A stretch of 64,000 nt of DNA. It comes from JACNJF01 sp050288105 (GTDB taxonomy: Bacteria; Pseudomonadota; Gammaproteobacteria; GCA-001735895). The translations under genes were made by a program, and so were the position numbers. The notes beneath the pieces were generated by a model. That model saw only the letters and a list, made by a program, of their open reading frames with translations, had not been told where the DNA came from and did not search any database. Positions 1 to 7,650 of this stretch are shown here, piece by piece. The stretch's first letter is position 1; each line of letters starts with the position of its first letter. The stretch is from positions 62,001-126,000 of the forward strand of contig JBNKDE010000004.1 of the NCBI GenBank assembly GCA_050288105.1. Direction: 5' to 3'.

Positions 1-576
1 ATTGCGCGCTTCCATGCGATTAAGCTGCAGTATTTTCTGCTCGGCTTCTGCGTCTGGATAATCGATAGTCACATGCATCAGAAAACGATCCAGCTGAGCT
101 TCTGGTAGCGGATAAGTACCCTCCTGCTCGAGTGGATTCTGTGTCGCCATCACCAGAAACAGCTCTGGCAATTGATAGGTTTTACTACCCACCGTAATCT
201 GGCGTTCTGCCATCGCTTCCAGCAACGCTGACTGCACCTTGGCGGGAGCCCGGTTGATTTCATCTGCCAGTATCAGATTATGGAACAGAGGACCCGGCTG
301 AAATTTAAAAGAGCCATCCTGGGGCCGGTAAATATCGGTACCGGTCAAATCCGCGGGTAAAAGATCGGGGGTGAACTGGACGCGGTGAAAATCACCTTCG
401 ATACAATCTCCCAATACCTTGATTGCACGCGTCTTTGCCAGACCAGGCGCGCCTTCGACCAGTAAATGACCATCTGCCAGCAAGGCGATCATTAATCGAT
501 TGACCAGCTTGTACTGGCCAATAATCTGGCTTTCAGCAAATTGCTTTAACTGTTGAAACTTGTTTTGTAACGACAA
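1..576 (-). CDS. MoxR-family AAA+ ATPase, N-terminal part
   Basis: Partial gene that runs off the left edge; about 192 N-terminal residues are visible. I translated it by hand. It has a Walker A motif GAPGLAKT, a Walker B motif LILADEIN and a conserved TQNPLEQEGTYPLPEAQLDR stretch, all typical of MoxR ATPases. These act as chaperone-like ATPases, usually with VWA-domain partners, in activation of enzyme complexes or envelope stress. I chose the TTG start because a GAGGA ribosome site lies 7 bases upstream; no ATG or GTG start fits the alignment. The partner genes (DUF58, VWA) would lie left of the window, so the substrate cannot be named. Confidence 0.9.
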   Translation of the reverse strand, partial: MSLQNKFQQLKQFAESQIIGQYKLVNRLMIALLADGHLLVEGAPGLAKTRAIKVLGDCIEGDFHRVQFTPDLLPADLTGTDIYRPQDGSFKFQPGPLFHNLILADEINRAPAKVQSALLEAMAERQITVGSKTYQLPELFLVMATQNPLEQEGTYPLPEAQLDRFLMHVTIDYPDAEAEQKILQLNRMEARN

Positions 577-677
577 CTGTAATTCCTCACACAGTTTTAA
601 GTGATTGATTGGATGGAGAGACCTGCAGATAGTTCCTGTACACCCATAACCATATTCCCTGATACTATATCCCAGAC

Positions 678-706
678 AAAAAAAACCCCGCAACAGCGGG
701 GTTTTT
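678..706 (-). terminator. Rho-independent terminator of rplU-rpmA
   Basis: An 11-bp perfect stem (AAAAACCCCGC / GCGGGGTTTTT) with a 4-base loop is followed on the minus strand by an unbroken T run. It sits 24 bases after the rpmA stop codon and separates the ribosomal pair from the moxR-like gene. Confidence 0.93.
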
Positions 707-729
707 ATATTTTTGAATCGGCTTAAAAA

Positions 730-987
730 TTAAGCAGTAACCACATTCACGAACGTGCGGTTGTCTTTGCCTTTCACCTTAAATTCAACATTGCCGCCAG
801 CTTTCGCGAACAGAGTATGATCTCTGCCACAACCAACATTCTCGCCAGCATGGAATTTGGTACCGCGCTGACGAACGAGAATATTTCCAGGAACTACGAC
901 TTCACCGCCGAATTTTTTTACGCCCAGGCGTTTTGACTGTGAATCGCGACCATTGCGGGTTGAGCCCGCCGCTTTCTTATGTGCCAT
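730..987 (-). CDS. rpmA: 50S ribosomal protein L27 (bL27)
   Basis: An 85-residue protein of normal L27 length beginning MAHKKAAGSTRNGRDS, the conserved N-terminal tail that reaches toward the peptidyl-transferase centre of the large ribosomal subunit. The conserved LGVKKFGGE and ILVRQRGTKFH blocks are present. It is the second gene of the rplU-rpmA operon, 13 bases after rplU, and ends at a strong terminator. Nothing unusual is seen. Confidence 0.98.
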   Translation of the reverse strand: MAHKKAAGSTRNGRDSQSKRLGVKKFGGEVVVPGNILVRQRGTKFHAGENVGCGRDHTLFAKAGGNVEFKVKGKDNRTFVNVVTA

Positions 988-1000
988 AGTTTAAACCTTC

Positions 1001-1312
1001 CTATGCCTTGATTTTGCTGATTTCAATTTCTGTATAGCTTTGACGGTGACCCATCTGCTTACGATGATGCTTACGGCGACGAAATTTAACAATTTCAACC
1101 TTCTTGCCGCGACCATGAGAAACGATCTTCGCGGTTACTGAGCCTTTATCAAGGACCGGAGTACCGACCTGAATATTGTCTCCATCAGCAACCATCAGGA
1201 CCTGATCCAGTTCAATTTCAGAACCCTCTTCGCCTGCAATCTTTTCTACTTTTAACGTTTCACCTTCGGTGACACGGTACTGTTTTCCGCCAGTAGCGAT
1301 GACAGCGTACAT
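1001..1312 (-). CDS. rplU: 50S ribosomal protein L21 (bL21)
   Basis: A 103-residue protein, the normal length for L21, starting MYAVIATGGKQYRV and ending with the basic RRRKHHRKQMGHRQ segment that binds 23S rRNA. It is transcribed with rpmA from a clear sigma70 promoter about 40 bases upstream. In many gammaproteobacteria this pair is divergent from ispB. Here sat lies between them. Confidence 0.98.
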   Translation of the reverse strand: MYAVIATGGKQYRVTEGETLKVEKIAGEEGSEIELDQVLMVADGDNIQVGTPVLDKGSVTAKIVSHGRGKKVEIVKFRRRKHHRKQMGHRQSYTEIEISKIKA

Positions 1313-1351
1313 TCTGATATTACTCCAAACCGATCTTGAAAAAGGGCGCAG

Positions 1352-1380
1352 ATTTTATCTGCCAAACCCAGTCAGGTCAA
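1352..1380 (-). promoter_or_regulatory. sigma70 promoter of rplU-rpmA
   Basis: Read on the minus strand: TTGACC, a 17-base spacer, then TAAAAT. The expected start of transcription is near 1345, which leaves a leader of about 33 bases before rplU. The rest of the 1313-1615 gap shows no other convincing element, and I could not find a good sat promoter in it. Confidence 0.85.
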
Positions 1381-1615
1381 TGCTTTTAACGCTAAAAAGA
1401 CTGACTCATTGCCAATATTCAGCCATTATCGCGGCATTATTACGGGACTGGGCGAAAAACCGCGTCAAATCTACACCTATATATAAACGAGGTCTATCAA
1501 TATATAGAGAGATGCGCTTGCGCAAAAGTCGCGCTACAGTTAATCTGCCCGCCATTTTCGGACATTTCCGCTCCTACGCGGCAAAGACTATCCCTTATAA
1601 ATGGAGGACTCCTCA

Positions 1616-2803
1616 ATGATAAAACCAGTCGGCTCAGACGAGTTACAACCGCTTTTCGTATACGATACCGATAAGCATCATCAGCTGATGCAAGAAGCAG
1701 AAACACTTCCCTCAGTCACCATCAGCTCACAGGCCGCTGGTAATGCTGTCATGATGGGTGCCGGTTATTTTAACCCACTTAAAGGCTTTATGAACGTTGC
1801 TGACGCCATGGGTGCAGCAGAGAAAATGACCCTGACCGATGGTTCATTCTTCCCAGTTCCTGTTTTATGCCTGCTGGAAAACACCGATGCTATCGGCGAT
1901 GCCAAACGCATTGCGCTGCGTGATCCTAATATGGACGGCAACCCCGTGCTGGCCATTATGGATGTAGAAAACATTGAAACCGTCAGCGATGAGCAAATGG
2001 CGATTATGACCGACAAGGTTTATCGTACTGATGATTCTGAGCATCCTGGTGTAGCAGCTTTCAATAGCCAGGGTCGTGTAGCTGTATCTGGCCCTATCCA
2101 GGTACTGCATTTCAGCTATTTCCAGGACGACTTCCCAGATACCTTCCGTACTGCGGTTGAAATCCGTAATGAAATCAAGGAACGCGGCTGGAGCAAGATC
2201 GTGGCTTTCCAGACCCGTAACCCCATGCATCTGGCGCACGAAGAGCTGTGTCATATGGCAATGGAAAGACTGGGCTGTGATGGTCTGGTCATCCACATGC
2301 TGCTGGGCAAACTGAAACCCGGCGATATCCCTGCTCCGGTACGCGATGCGGCTATCCGTAAAATGGTTGAGCTGTACTTCCCACCCAATAGCGCGATGGT
2401 GACAGGTTATGGCTTCGATATGCTGTATGCCGGTCCTCGCGAAGCCGTACTGCATGCTTACTTCCGTCAGAATATGGGTGCCACCCATTTCATCATCGGT
2501 CGTGACCATGCCGGCGTAGGCGATTACTACGGCGCCTTCGATGCACAGACCATTTTCGAAGATGAAGTACCTGCTGGCGCGATGGAGATCGAAATCTTCA
2601 AGGCTGATCACACCGCGTGGTCAAAGAAGCTGGATAAGGTTGTGATGATGTGTGAAGCACCGGATCATGAAAAGGATGATTTCGTCCTGCTCTCAGGCAC
2701 CAAGGTACGTGAAATGCTGGGTAATGGCATCGCACCACCCAAAGAGTTTTCTCGTCCAGAGGTTGCTCAGATCCTGATCGACTACTACCAGTCTCTGAAC
2801 TAA
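1616..2803 (+). CDS. sat: ATP sulfurylase (sulfate adenylyltransferase)
   Basis: A 395-residue single-chain Sat, about the length of the enzyme in sulfur-oxidising and sulfate-reducing bacteria, and not the CysDN type. It interconverts ATP plus sulfate with APS plus pyrophosphate. In sulfur oxidisers it runs toward ATP and sulfate. Visible motifs are the QTRNPMHLAHEE nucleotide-binding loop (near residue 200) and GRDHAGVGDYYG (near 300), both family hallmarks. I chose the ATG at 1616 because GGAGGA ends 7 bases before it; an in-frame ATG at 1601 overlaps that ribosome site. No apr, dsr or cys genes accompany it, so an oxidative rather than assimilatory role is only inferred. A strong terminator follows. 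Confidence 0.95.
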   Translation: MIKPVGSDELQPLFVYDTDKHHQLMQEAETLPSVTISSQAAGNAVMMGAGYFNPLKGFMNVADAMGAAEKMTLTDGSFFPVPVLCLLENTDAIGDAKRIALRDPNMDGNPVLAIMDVENIETVSDEQMAIMTDKVYRTDDSEHPGVAAFNSQGRVAVSGPIQVLHFSYFQDDFPDTFRTAVEIRNEIKERGWSKIVAFQTRNPMHLAHEELCHMAMERLGCDGLVIHMLLGKLKPGDIPAPVRDAAIRKMVELYFPPNSAMVTGYGFDMLYAGPREAVLHAYFRQNMGATHFIIGRDHAGVGDYYGAFDAQTIFEDEVPAGAMEIEIFKADHTAWSKKLDKVVMMCEAPDHEKDDFVLLSGTKVREMLGNGIAPPKEFSRPEVAQILIDYYQSLN

Positions 2804-2847
2804 GTTTAATCTGGAGTTACACTCGATGGTCACACATCGGAAACAAG

Positions 2848-2875
2848 AAAGAGCGGTTCTGCCGCTCTTTTTTTT
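2848..2875 (+). terminator. Rho-independent terminator of sat
   Basis: A 9-bp stem (AAAGAGCGG / CCGCTCTTT) with a TTCTG loop runs into a T tract, 45 bases after the sat stop. It makes sat a single-gene transcript separate from ispB. Confidence 0.93.
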
Positions 2876-2909
2876 GTTAAACTAGCACGCTAGAAAATTA
2901 TTGATCAGT

Positions 2910-3911
2910 ATGAATACCTCACAACACCCAAACCTTGATCGTTTTACCCTGCAATCATTACGCGAGTTTACCGCCAATGATATGCTGCGCGTGAATCAGG
3001 TGATTGAGCATCATCTCAGCTCCGATGTGGTATTAATCAACCAGCTCAGCCAGCATATTATCCATAGTGGGGGTAAACGCCTGCGCCCCATGCTGGTCAT
3101 GCTGGCTAGCAGAGCCTGTGGTTACGAAGGCGAAAACGACGCCTTACTCGCTGCCATTGTCGAGTTTATTCATACCGCCACCCTGTTACACGACGACGTG
3201 GTCGATGACTCCGATATGCGCCGTGGTCAGGAAACTGCCAGTTCTATCTGGGGTAATGAAGCCGCTGTACTGGTGGGAGACTACCTTTACTCCCGCGCGT
3301 TCCAGATGATGGTCATGGTTCAGTCACTCCCCATCATGAACCTGATGGCTGATACCACCAACACCATCGCCCAGGGCGAGGTGATGCAGTTACTAAATAT
3401 CAATGAACCCGATACCACTGAAGAAAAATATCATCGGGTGATCTACAGCAAGACAGCCTGCCTGTTTGAGGCTGCCTGTAAAATAGGCGCCATTATGACT
3501 GGTGCGGGTAGCGAGCTGGAAAATGCGCTGGGCGAATACGGCAAGCATCTGGGTATTGCGTTTCAACTGGTTGATGATGCACTGGACTATGAAGCTGATA
3601 GTGAAGAGCTCGGCAAAAACGTCGGCGACGACCTAGCTGAAGGCAAGCCCACCCTGCCATTAATCCATGCCATGGAAAAAGGCACCGAGGCAGAAAGAAT
3701 GATGATCCGCCAGGCCATAGAACAGGGTGGACTGGATCATATTGACGCTATCACGCAAACGATTAAATCGACCGGCGCACTGGACTATACCCATCAGCAG
3801 GCCATCCATCACGCCACTCTGGCCAAGCAGGCACTGGGCTCACTACCCAATAACAGCTATAAAGAAGCGCTACTCTTTATTGCTGATTACGCAGTCGAAC
3901 GAAGCTATTGA
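2910..3911 (+). CDS. ispB: Octaprenyl diphosphate synthase
   Basis: A trans-polyprenyl diphosphate synthase of 333 residues that extends farnesyl diphosphate with isopentenyl units to make the quinone side chain. The first aspartate-rich motif (LLHDDVVDDSDMRRG) and the second (FQLVDDALDYEAD) are both intact, as is the GGKRLRPM substrate-binding segment. The N terminus aligns with E. coli IspB as I remember it, which supports assignment to IspB rather than IspA. The start could be TTG 2901 or ATG 2910; ATG is preferred, but neither has a good ribosome site. Confidence 0.93.
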   Translation: MNTSQHPNLDRFTLQSLREFTANDMLRVNQVIEHHLSSDVVLINQLSQHIIHSGGKRLRPMLVMLASRACGYEGENDALLAAIVEFIHTATLLHDDVVDDSDMRRGQETASSIWGNEAAVLVGDYLYSRAFQMMVMVQSLPIMNLMADTTNTIAQGEVMQLLNINEPDTTEEKYHRVIYSKTACLFEAACKIGAIMTGAGSELENALGEYGKHLGIAFQLVDDALDYEADSEELGKNVGDDLAEGKPTLPLIHAMEKGTEAERMMIRQAIEQGGLDHIDAITQTIKSTGALDYTHQQAIHHATLAKQALGSLPNNSYKEALLFIADYAVERSY

Positions 3912-4053
3912 GGCATAGGGGCAAACCGGGATTGAGGTTTGACTTATTAACTGATATTTAATTATCACTGATACCAGAGATGAGATTCCAGAACTCTCTT
4001 TCCCCCGCATTACATAAAATTGAACACCCACAGGTATTTCTTGTGTAGCGGCG

Positions 4054-4122
4054 CTACAACCGAGCGGAGCCTTGCGTAGTAAAACGAGTTAAGCGAACCA
4101 CGCAGATTGCTTCGTTATATGC
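4054..4122 (-). other. attC-like integron recombination site, last of the cluster
   Basis: Imperfect inverted repeat that begins 11 bases after the stop of the 4133-4447 gene. The two ends read ACAACCGAGC and GCTTCGTTAT on the plus strand and can fold together; inner arms TGCGTAGT and ACCACGCA pair with one wobble. The layout (outer AAC/GTT ends, inner arms, variable middle) is that of an attC site. The outermost core on the minus strand, GTTGTAG, departs from GTTRRRY at its last base, so the site may be worn. Confidence 0.6.
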
Positions 4123-4132
4123 TGGTTTCACT

Positions 4133-4447
4133 TTACTTTGGTAGCGGTTTTATCTTTTTATCTATCAAAACATCCTGTTGCCATTTACCGGGCTTCTTGT
4201 CGGTGCGGTGTATACACCCGGCCCAGCAGCAAGGCCGTTTTTTTCCTTCTAGAAGTTCTTCTGTAGCCCGGGCTATCCGTTTCACTCGAGTCTTCTCCTG
4301 TTTGGCGTCTTCAATCCAGCAAATAAATTCATTTCGGCCAATTGCAGACAGGGCTTCCCAGGTATTATTGAGATCTTTATCAGTTAATGCTGCGGCCAGA
4401 TCGAGGGGTAATTCATGCACCAGGCCTCCGGAAAGTTTTTGTTTCAT
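4133..4447 (-). CDS. YdeI/OmpD-associated (OmdA) family protein, cassette gene
   Basis: A 104-residue protein whose middle (WEALSAIGRNEFICWIEDAK, then TRVKRIARATEELLEGKK) matches the helical domain of the YdeI/OmpD-associated family. The biochemical function of this family is not established. The gene has no operon partner. It stands alone between two attC-like sites in the same orientation as the next three genes, as a gene cassette does. Its start lies about 27 bases from the presumed recombination point, the usual short cassette leader. It is not related by eye to the flanking chromosomal genes. Confidence 0.7.
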   Translation of the reverse strand: MKQKLSGGLVHELPLDLAAALTDKDLNNTWEALSAIGRNEFICWIEDAKQEKTRVKRIARATEELLEGKKRPCCWAGCIHRTDKKPGKWQQDVLIDKKIKPLPK

Positions 4448-4474
4448 ATCTGATTACCTGATTTCTGAGTTTAC

Positions 4475-4568
4475 AAATAACCTATTCGAAACTCAAAATG
4501 CCTAAATATGGGGCTGACGGAACGGAGATCACAGCTACGTAGTAACAAGATGATTTGGTTGTTATGTG
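4475..4568 (-). other. Possible attC site between two cassettes
   Basis: The ends read AAATAACCTA and GGTTGTTATG on the plus strand, so the minus strand gives a GTTATTT core just ahead of the 4447 gene and an ATAAC end after the 4618-5142 gene. The position and spacing (about 94 bases) fit an attC site, but the inner arms pair poorly. It is supported mainly by its place in the series. Confidence 0.4.
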
Positions 4569-4617
4569 TTATCACCACAGACAGCTTTGTCAGCTAACTA
4601 CCACTCGCATAGCCCAT

Positions 4618-5142
4618 TTATTGCAGTAACTCCACCAATTTGTTAATTGTATTCATATTTCTTGCCGTTGTCGGTACTCCGAGAGCTTTTTCTATTTTAT
4701 TTGCTAGCTTTGATCTACCAATCCCGTCTGGAGCAAACAAGTAGAAAACTGAGCCTATTAATTCATATTTTTCTGTCTCAGTGCGTAAAGTCTCTAAAAA
4801 TTCAACATTTAGTGGTTCCGGTTTTGTAACAGTAAAAAAATAATGAACATGCTTCCCGTCATTTGCCTCGAATGGACAGTTTTTCACTGCTAATTCAAAC
4901 TTAGAAATTGGCAGAGCTAATACACCAACCCGGAATTTTTTAATTTTTCCTATTTCGTCCTGCACTGAGTCTTGAAGTAACGTAGCTGTCTTAGTACTTC
5001 TTAAAACCACATTTCCGCTTTGTATATACGTTTTTACTTCAGCGCAACCGAGCTCTTCGAGGATGCTAACCAACTCCCGCATCGGAAGTAGGTTCTTTCC
5101 TGTTACGTTTACACCCCTTAATAGAAGGACGAATTTTTGCAT
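4618..5142 (-). CDS. DUF1697 family protein, cassette gene
   Basis: A 174-residue protein starting MQKFVLLLRGVNVTGKN, with the RGVNVxGxN and TYIQSGNVV signatures of the DUF1697 family. The molecular function of the family is unknown. The gene is AT-rich compared with its neighbours on either side and stands alone, with an attC core (GTTATGC) ending about 17 bases before its start codon. DUF1697 genes are known passengers in integron arrays, which agrees with the layout here. No membrane segment or signal peptide is seen. Confidence 0.8.
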   Translation of the reverse strand: MQKFVLLLRGVNVTGKNLLPMRELVSILEELGCAEVKTYIQSGNVVLRSTKTATLLQDSVQDEIGKIKKFRVGVLALPISKFELAVKNCPFEANDGKHVHYFFTVTKPEPLNVEFLETLRTETEKYELIGSVFYLFAPDGIGRSKLANKIEKALGVPTTARNMNTINKLVELLQ

Positions 5143-5161
5143 AGTTGTTTTTTAATGAGGC

Positions 5162-5254
5162 GCATAACGTTTGGCTTTGTGGCCGGTGTGCAGCAAAGCG
5201 CAACGCGCGTCTAAGCCAGCGCTTTTTTCCGCCGACAATAGCCTATTGTTATAC
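5162..5254 (-). other. attC site (best-formed of the cluster)
   Basis: A 93-base imperfect palindrome. The plus strand begins GCATAAC and ends GTTATAC. The next arms (TTGGCTTTGTGGCCGG against CCGCCGACAATAGCCTA) pair with a few mismatches, and AGCAAAGCGC pairs with GCGCTTTTTT further in. On the minus strand the core is AACGTTATGC, directly ahead of the DUF1697 gene. This is the expected structure of an attC site folded from one strand, with extrahelical bases between the arms. Confidence 0.75.
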
Positions 5255-5279
5255 GATTTTTGATTCGTATACACTAGTT

Positions 5280-5534
5280 TTACTTTTTGGCTGAAGCTGG
5301 GTGAACCATTTTCATATACACACCACCTTGTTTAAGTTCGGCTAGCATCTGGTTAAGTCGCTTTTGCTTTGTTATTTCTTGTTTTGCCTGGTTAATCCAG
5401 CCAATGTAATCGTTTTGCTGATAAGCAGGTCGCTTAAGATAATCTTGCATTAGCAAATTATCTTCCAATGCCGCTTTCACAAAAGTAGGCATAGCATGCC
5501 TATCTCTCTGTAATTTAGAAAAGTATCCAGTCAT
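5280..5534 (-). CDS. Short YdeI/OmdA-like protein, cassette gene
   Basis: An 84-residue protein with FVKAALED, RPAYQQNDYIGWINQAKQE and QKRLNQMLAELKQGGVYMKM, the conserved core of a short YdeI/OmpD-associated subfamily. The N-terminal MTGYFSKLQRDRHAMP is part of that family, so I kept the first ATG. Function unknown. It is AT-rich, unlike the GC-rich gene upstream, although the two lie only 76 bases apart. An attC core (GTTATTC) sits 10 bases before its start. It is the second member of this broad family in the cluster but only distantly similar to the 4133-4447 protein. Confidence 0.72.
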   Translation of the reverse strand: MTGYFSKLQRDRHAMPTFVKAALEDNLLMQDYLKRPAYQQNDYIGWINQAKQEITKQKRLNQMLAELKQGGVYMKMVHPASAKK

Positions 5535-5544
5535 TGCTTTAGTA

Positions 5545-5615
5545 GAATAACGTTAAAGCTGTGTGGTGCAAACAAACCACAGCGTAGTTTACATCCGAAC
5601 AAACGCCTTATTAGC
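5545..5615 (-). other. attC site overlapping the stop of the upstream cassette gene
   Basis: The plus strand begins GAATAACGTTAAAGC and ends GCCTTATTAGC. Inner arms AAAGCTGTGTGGT and ACCACAGCGTAGTTT pair around a short AAACAA loop. On the minus strand the recombining core reads AACGTTATTC ahead of the 84-residue gene. The other end overlaps the stop codon of the upstream gene, a frequent arrangement in cassettes. That end (CTAATAAG) is a degenerate form of the usual RYYYAAC. Confidence 0.68.
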
Positions 5616-6171
5616 TTCGCTTGCGCCGATAGTGCATGGCGACCGCTCCGTTGCGAAGAGGCATCGCCGAGACCAACTCTAGCCGCCGCGTGGAGGACAA
5701 CCCGCCCTCGTACAGGGTCGGGCCGTGACCGGCGATTCTGGGGTGGATGAGAAATTTGTACTCATCAATCAGATCCAGCCGATCAAGCTCTGCCGCGAGC
5801 TTGCCGCTACCAAGGAGCACACCCGCCGGTGTCGCATCCTTGAGTTTCTGCACACCCGTGCGAAGGTCGCAAGCGATGTGGTGGCTATTGGTCCACGGGT
5901 AATCTCTTCGTGTCGAGGACACCACATACTTCGGCTTGGCCTCCAGCTTGACCGCCCACTCGCGAATCGCAGGTGGTGTCTCTATATCTCCGCGCGCGAC
6001 CGCCGGCCAGTAGCTCTCCATCATCTCGTAGGTAACACGGCCCCACAGCATCGCCCCACCCTCATCCATGAGGCGGGTAAAGAATGCATGCGTCTCGTCG
6101 TCAGCGATCCCCTCCTGGTGATCTACACACCCGTCCAACGTGATGTTGATGCTAAATATCAGGAGTCCCAT
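5611..6171 (-). CDS. Dihydrofolate reductase-like (RibD C-terminal fold) protein, cassette gene
   Basis: A 186-residue protein of the RibD_C/DHFR-like superfamily. Visible features are SINITLDGCVDH near the N terminus, MLWGRVTYEMMESYWP, a nucleotide-binding stretch VLLGSGKLAAEL and DEYKFLIHPRIAGHGPTLY. Members bind NADPH, but the natural substrate of this small stand-alone branch is not known. It is not a classical DfrA resistance enzyme by sequence. The gene is clearly more GC-rich than the two cassettes downstream, which points to a different origin. A half attC core (GTTAAC) lies 13 bases before its start. Confidence 0.8.
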   Translation of the reverse strand: MGLLIFSINITLDGCVDHQEGIADDETHAFFTRLMDEGGAMLWGRVTYEMMESYWPAVARGDIETPPAIREWAVKLEAKPKYVVSSTRRDYPWTNSHHIACDLRTGVQKLKDATPAGVLLGSGKLAAELDRLDLIDEYKFLIHPRIAGHGPTLYEGGLSSTRRLELVSAMPLRNGAVAMHYRRKRS

Positions 6172-6184
6172 GCGGCCAGTCTCC

Positions 6185-6219
6185 GGTTAACGCTTGAATT
6201 TGGGGCCGCACAGTGCGGC
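6185..6219 (-). other. Truncated attC half-site at the upstream edge of the cassette cluster
   Basis: The minus strand reads GCCGCACTGTGCGGC (a tight 6-bp hairpin), then AAATTCAAGCGTTAACC. This is very like the right half of a short attC site, with a core just ahead of the DHFR-like gene. The matching left half is missing. In its place the sequence turns into the end of a transposase remnant. Confidence 0.6.
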
Positions 6220-6229
6220 GAAGGAAGCC

Positions 6230-6401
6230 TCCTCCCAAAAAGTTGATACCTTTCGTTTATCATCTTATGCCGCCATTTTTTCATAATTAAAGGGCTTTTA
6301 TATCCCAATGAACGATGAAGTCTTAGTTTATTGTAGTAATCATCCAGATTCGTAGTAATTTTCAATGCCCTTTTAACACTCAATCTTTTAGTTTCAGGCA
6401 T
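6230..6401 (-). pseudogene. Remnant of an IS3-type transposase (C-terminal end)
   Basis: The translation contains LDDYYNKLRLHRSLGYKSP, the classic C-terminal piece of the DDE integrase-core transposases of the IS3 group. Only about 55 residues are recognisable. The catalytic DDE residues and the first reading frame are absent, and the frame runs on into the attC half-site without its own stop. I see no paired terminal inverted repeats, so the element cannot move by itself. Confidence 0.72.
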
Positions 6402-6427
6402 GCCCCAGATTGAGATGCGTCTGCCGC

Positions 6428-7384
6428 TTACTCAACTGACAGATAGACCCGGTCAAGATATAAAGTTTTCGGACTTTTAACTGAACTTAGAAAAAAACTG
6501 ATATCAGCAATGTTTTGCATATCCATTGCTCTCTTGTGCGGTGCCTGTTTTACCTCAGCAAGATCAATCCTAATTTTATTCCAGCCTTTGACGATCTGAA
6601 GTCGTTTATTAAATCGATCATTGAATAGATAGCTTGGCTCTACTGTTTGATGTCTATCATCATGTACTCGAACGGTTAAGCTTAGCGGTTTTTCATACTC
6701 TGAATAGATATCCAGATTAACGAATCGATAGCTGGACCAGTCAGCAGGCATATACTCTATCCCTACTCCTGCATAGCGATTGGGTTGCAAACTGATTTTC
6801 ATCTGTTTACCCGGTTTGCCTGCATAATCCTCAACGAGTTCGCGCTTTCCGTTCCCTTTCCAGCGATCCAGCTCAAATGGTGTACTGAAATCAGATAAAA
6901 CAGGGAATTGCTCCCGCGCCGTTATTTCATCGGTGATAGCGATAGAAACCGGCAGCAAATGGTAGATTAAAAAAGCGCCTACAATGATCTGTAGTAATCG
7001 CTTTAGCGGTACTTTGCTGTGATCAACAAAGGCAGGATGAAAAGCAAGCATCAGCAACGCACCACATAAATCCCGTGACACATCCATCAAGTCGGCACTG
7101 CGTGCTGTGCCATACTGTAAAAGCTCTACCACAAACCCTGAAATCAGCGTCAACCCGATTAGCAGTACCCAGCACCAGAGCAGGGGCAGGCGCATAAATA
7201 ATGACCAACGTGAAAATAGTAATACTAGCAGGGCGAAGTAGAGAATATGCCCCAGATTCCATATCTCCCTAGATGAACGTACCGCATAGGCTCCAGGACT
7301 ACCCACAAAAAAGAAAAAGCTAGAGATTACCAGAATGAGCAATAGAACCAGGCTTAGCAACCTGTTGCTAACTATATCCTTCAC
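6428..7384 (-). CDS. VanZ-family membrane protein with a C-terminal carbohydrate-binding-like domain
   Basis: A 318-residue protein. The first about 130 residues hold five hydrophobic segments with the VanZ pattern (LGHILYFALLVLLFSRW, ELLQYGTARSADLMDVSRDLCGALL). A sixth membrane segment lies near residue 150. The rest (about 170-318) is a soluble region rich in beta strands, ending FFLSSVKSPKTLYLDRVYLSVE, which looks like a galactose-binding-like jelly-roll. VanZ proteins are linked to glycopeptide tolerance in Gram-positives, but their role in Proteobacteria is unknown. It ends 16 bases after a 79-residue gene and may be cotranscribed with it and sseA. Confidence 0.75.
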   Translation of the reverse strand: MKDIVSNRLLSLVLLLILVISSFFFFVGSPGAYAVRSSREIWNLGHILYFALLVLLFSRWSLFMRLPLLWCWVLLIGLTLISGFVVELLQYGTARSADLMDVSRDLCGALLMLAFHPAFVDHSKVPLKRLLQIIVGAFLIYHLLPVSIAITDEITAREQFPVLSDFSTPFELDRWKGNGKRELVEDYAGKPGKQMKISLQPNRYAGVGIEYMPADWSSYRFVNLDIYSEYEKPLSLTVRVHDDRHQTVEPSYLFNDRFNKRLQIVKGWNKIRIDLAEVKQAPHKRAMDMQNIADISFFLSSVKSPKTLYLDRVYLSVE

Positions 7385-7399
7385 TCAATAGCGCTCAAT

Positions 7400-7639
7400 T
7401 TAAACAGTCTGGGTTTCACTAAGCCGGCGCACCAGCCATCCCCGGAAAAAAGGATTTTCGATATCCGCCTTAATTTTGGCCTCTAGCAACCAGCTCTGTA
7501 GATCATCAGGGTTTGACGCAGGCACCCCTTTAGTGGCGAAATAACAGTCCAGATAGAATTCAGCCTGTAGCTCTTTCCACTGCTGCTCATCGATGGCGTC
7601 TTTCATCTTGCCCGGAAACTGGACGATATTATCTGGCAT
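7400..7639 (-). CDS. Small conserved-looking hypothetical protein
   Basis: A 79-residue acidic soluble protein beginning MPDNIVQFPGKMKDAIDEQQ. I do not recognise a family. It has no signal peptide or membrane segment. A good AAGGGG ribosome site precedes the ATG, and it sits 11 bases after sseA and 15 before the VanZ-like gene on the same strand, so it is probably the middle gene of a three-gene transcript. Confidence 0.6.
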   Translation of the reverse strand: MPDNIVQFPGKMKDAIDEQQWKELQAEFYLDCYFATKGVPASNPDDLQSWLLEAKIKADIENPFFRGWLVRRLSETQTV

Positions 7640-7650
7640 AACAGCCCCTT

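Noticed and set aside
1865..2611. A 248-codon open frame antisense to sat
   Set aside because: It lies wholly inside the well-supported sat gene, shows no known domain, and results from the codon composition of the real gene.
6159..6401. The 80-codon frame as an intact gene
   Set aside because: Its first part is a transposase C-terminal remnant and the rest is read-through into the attC half-site.
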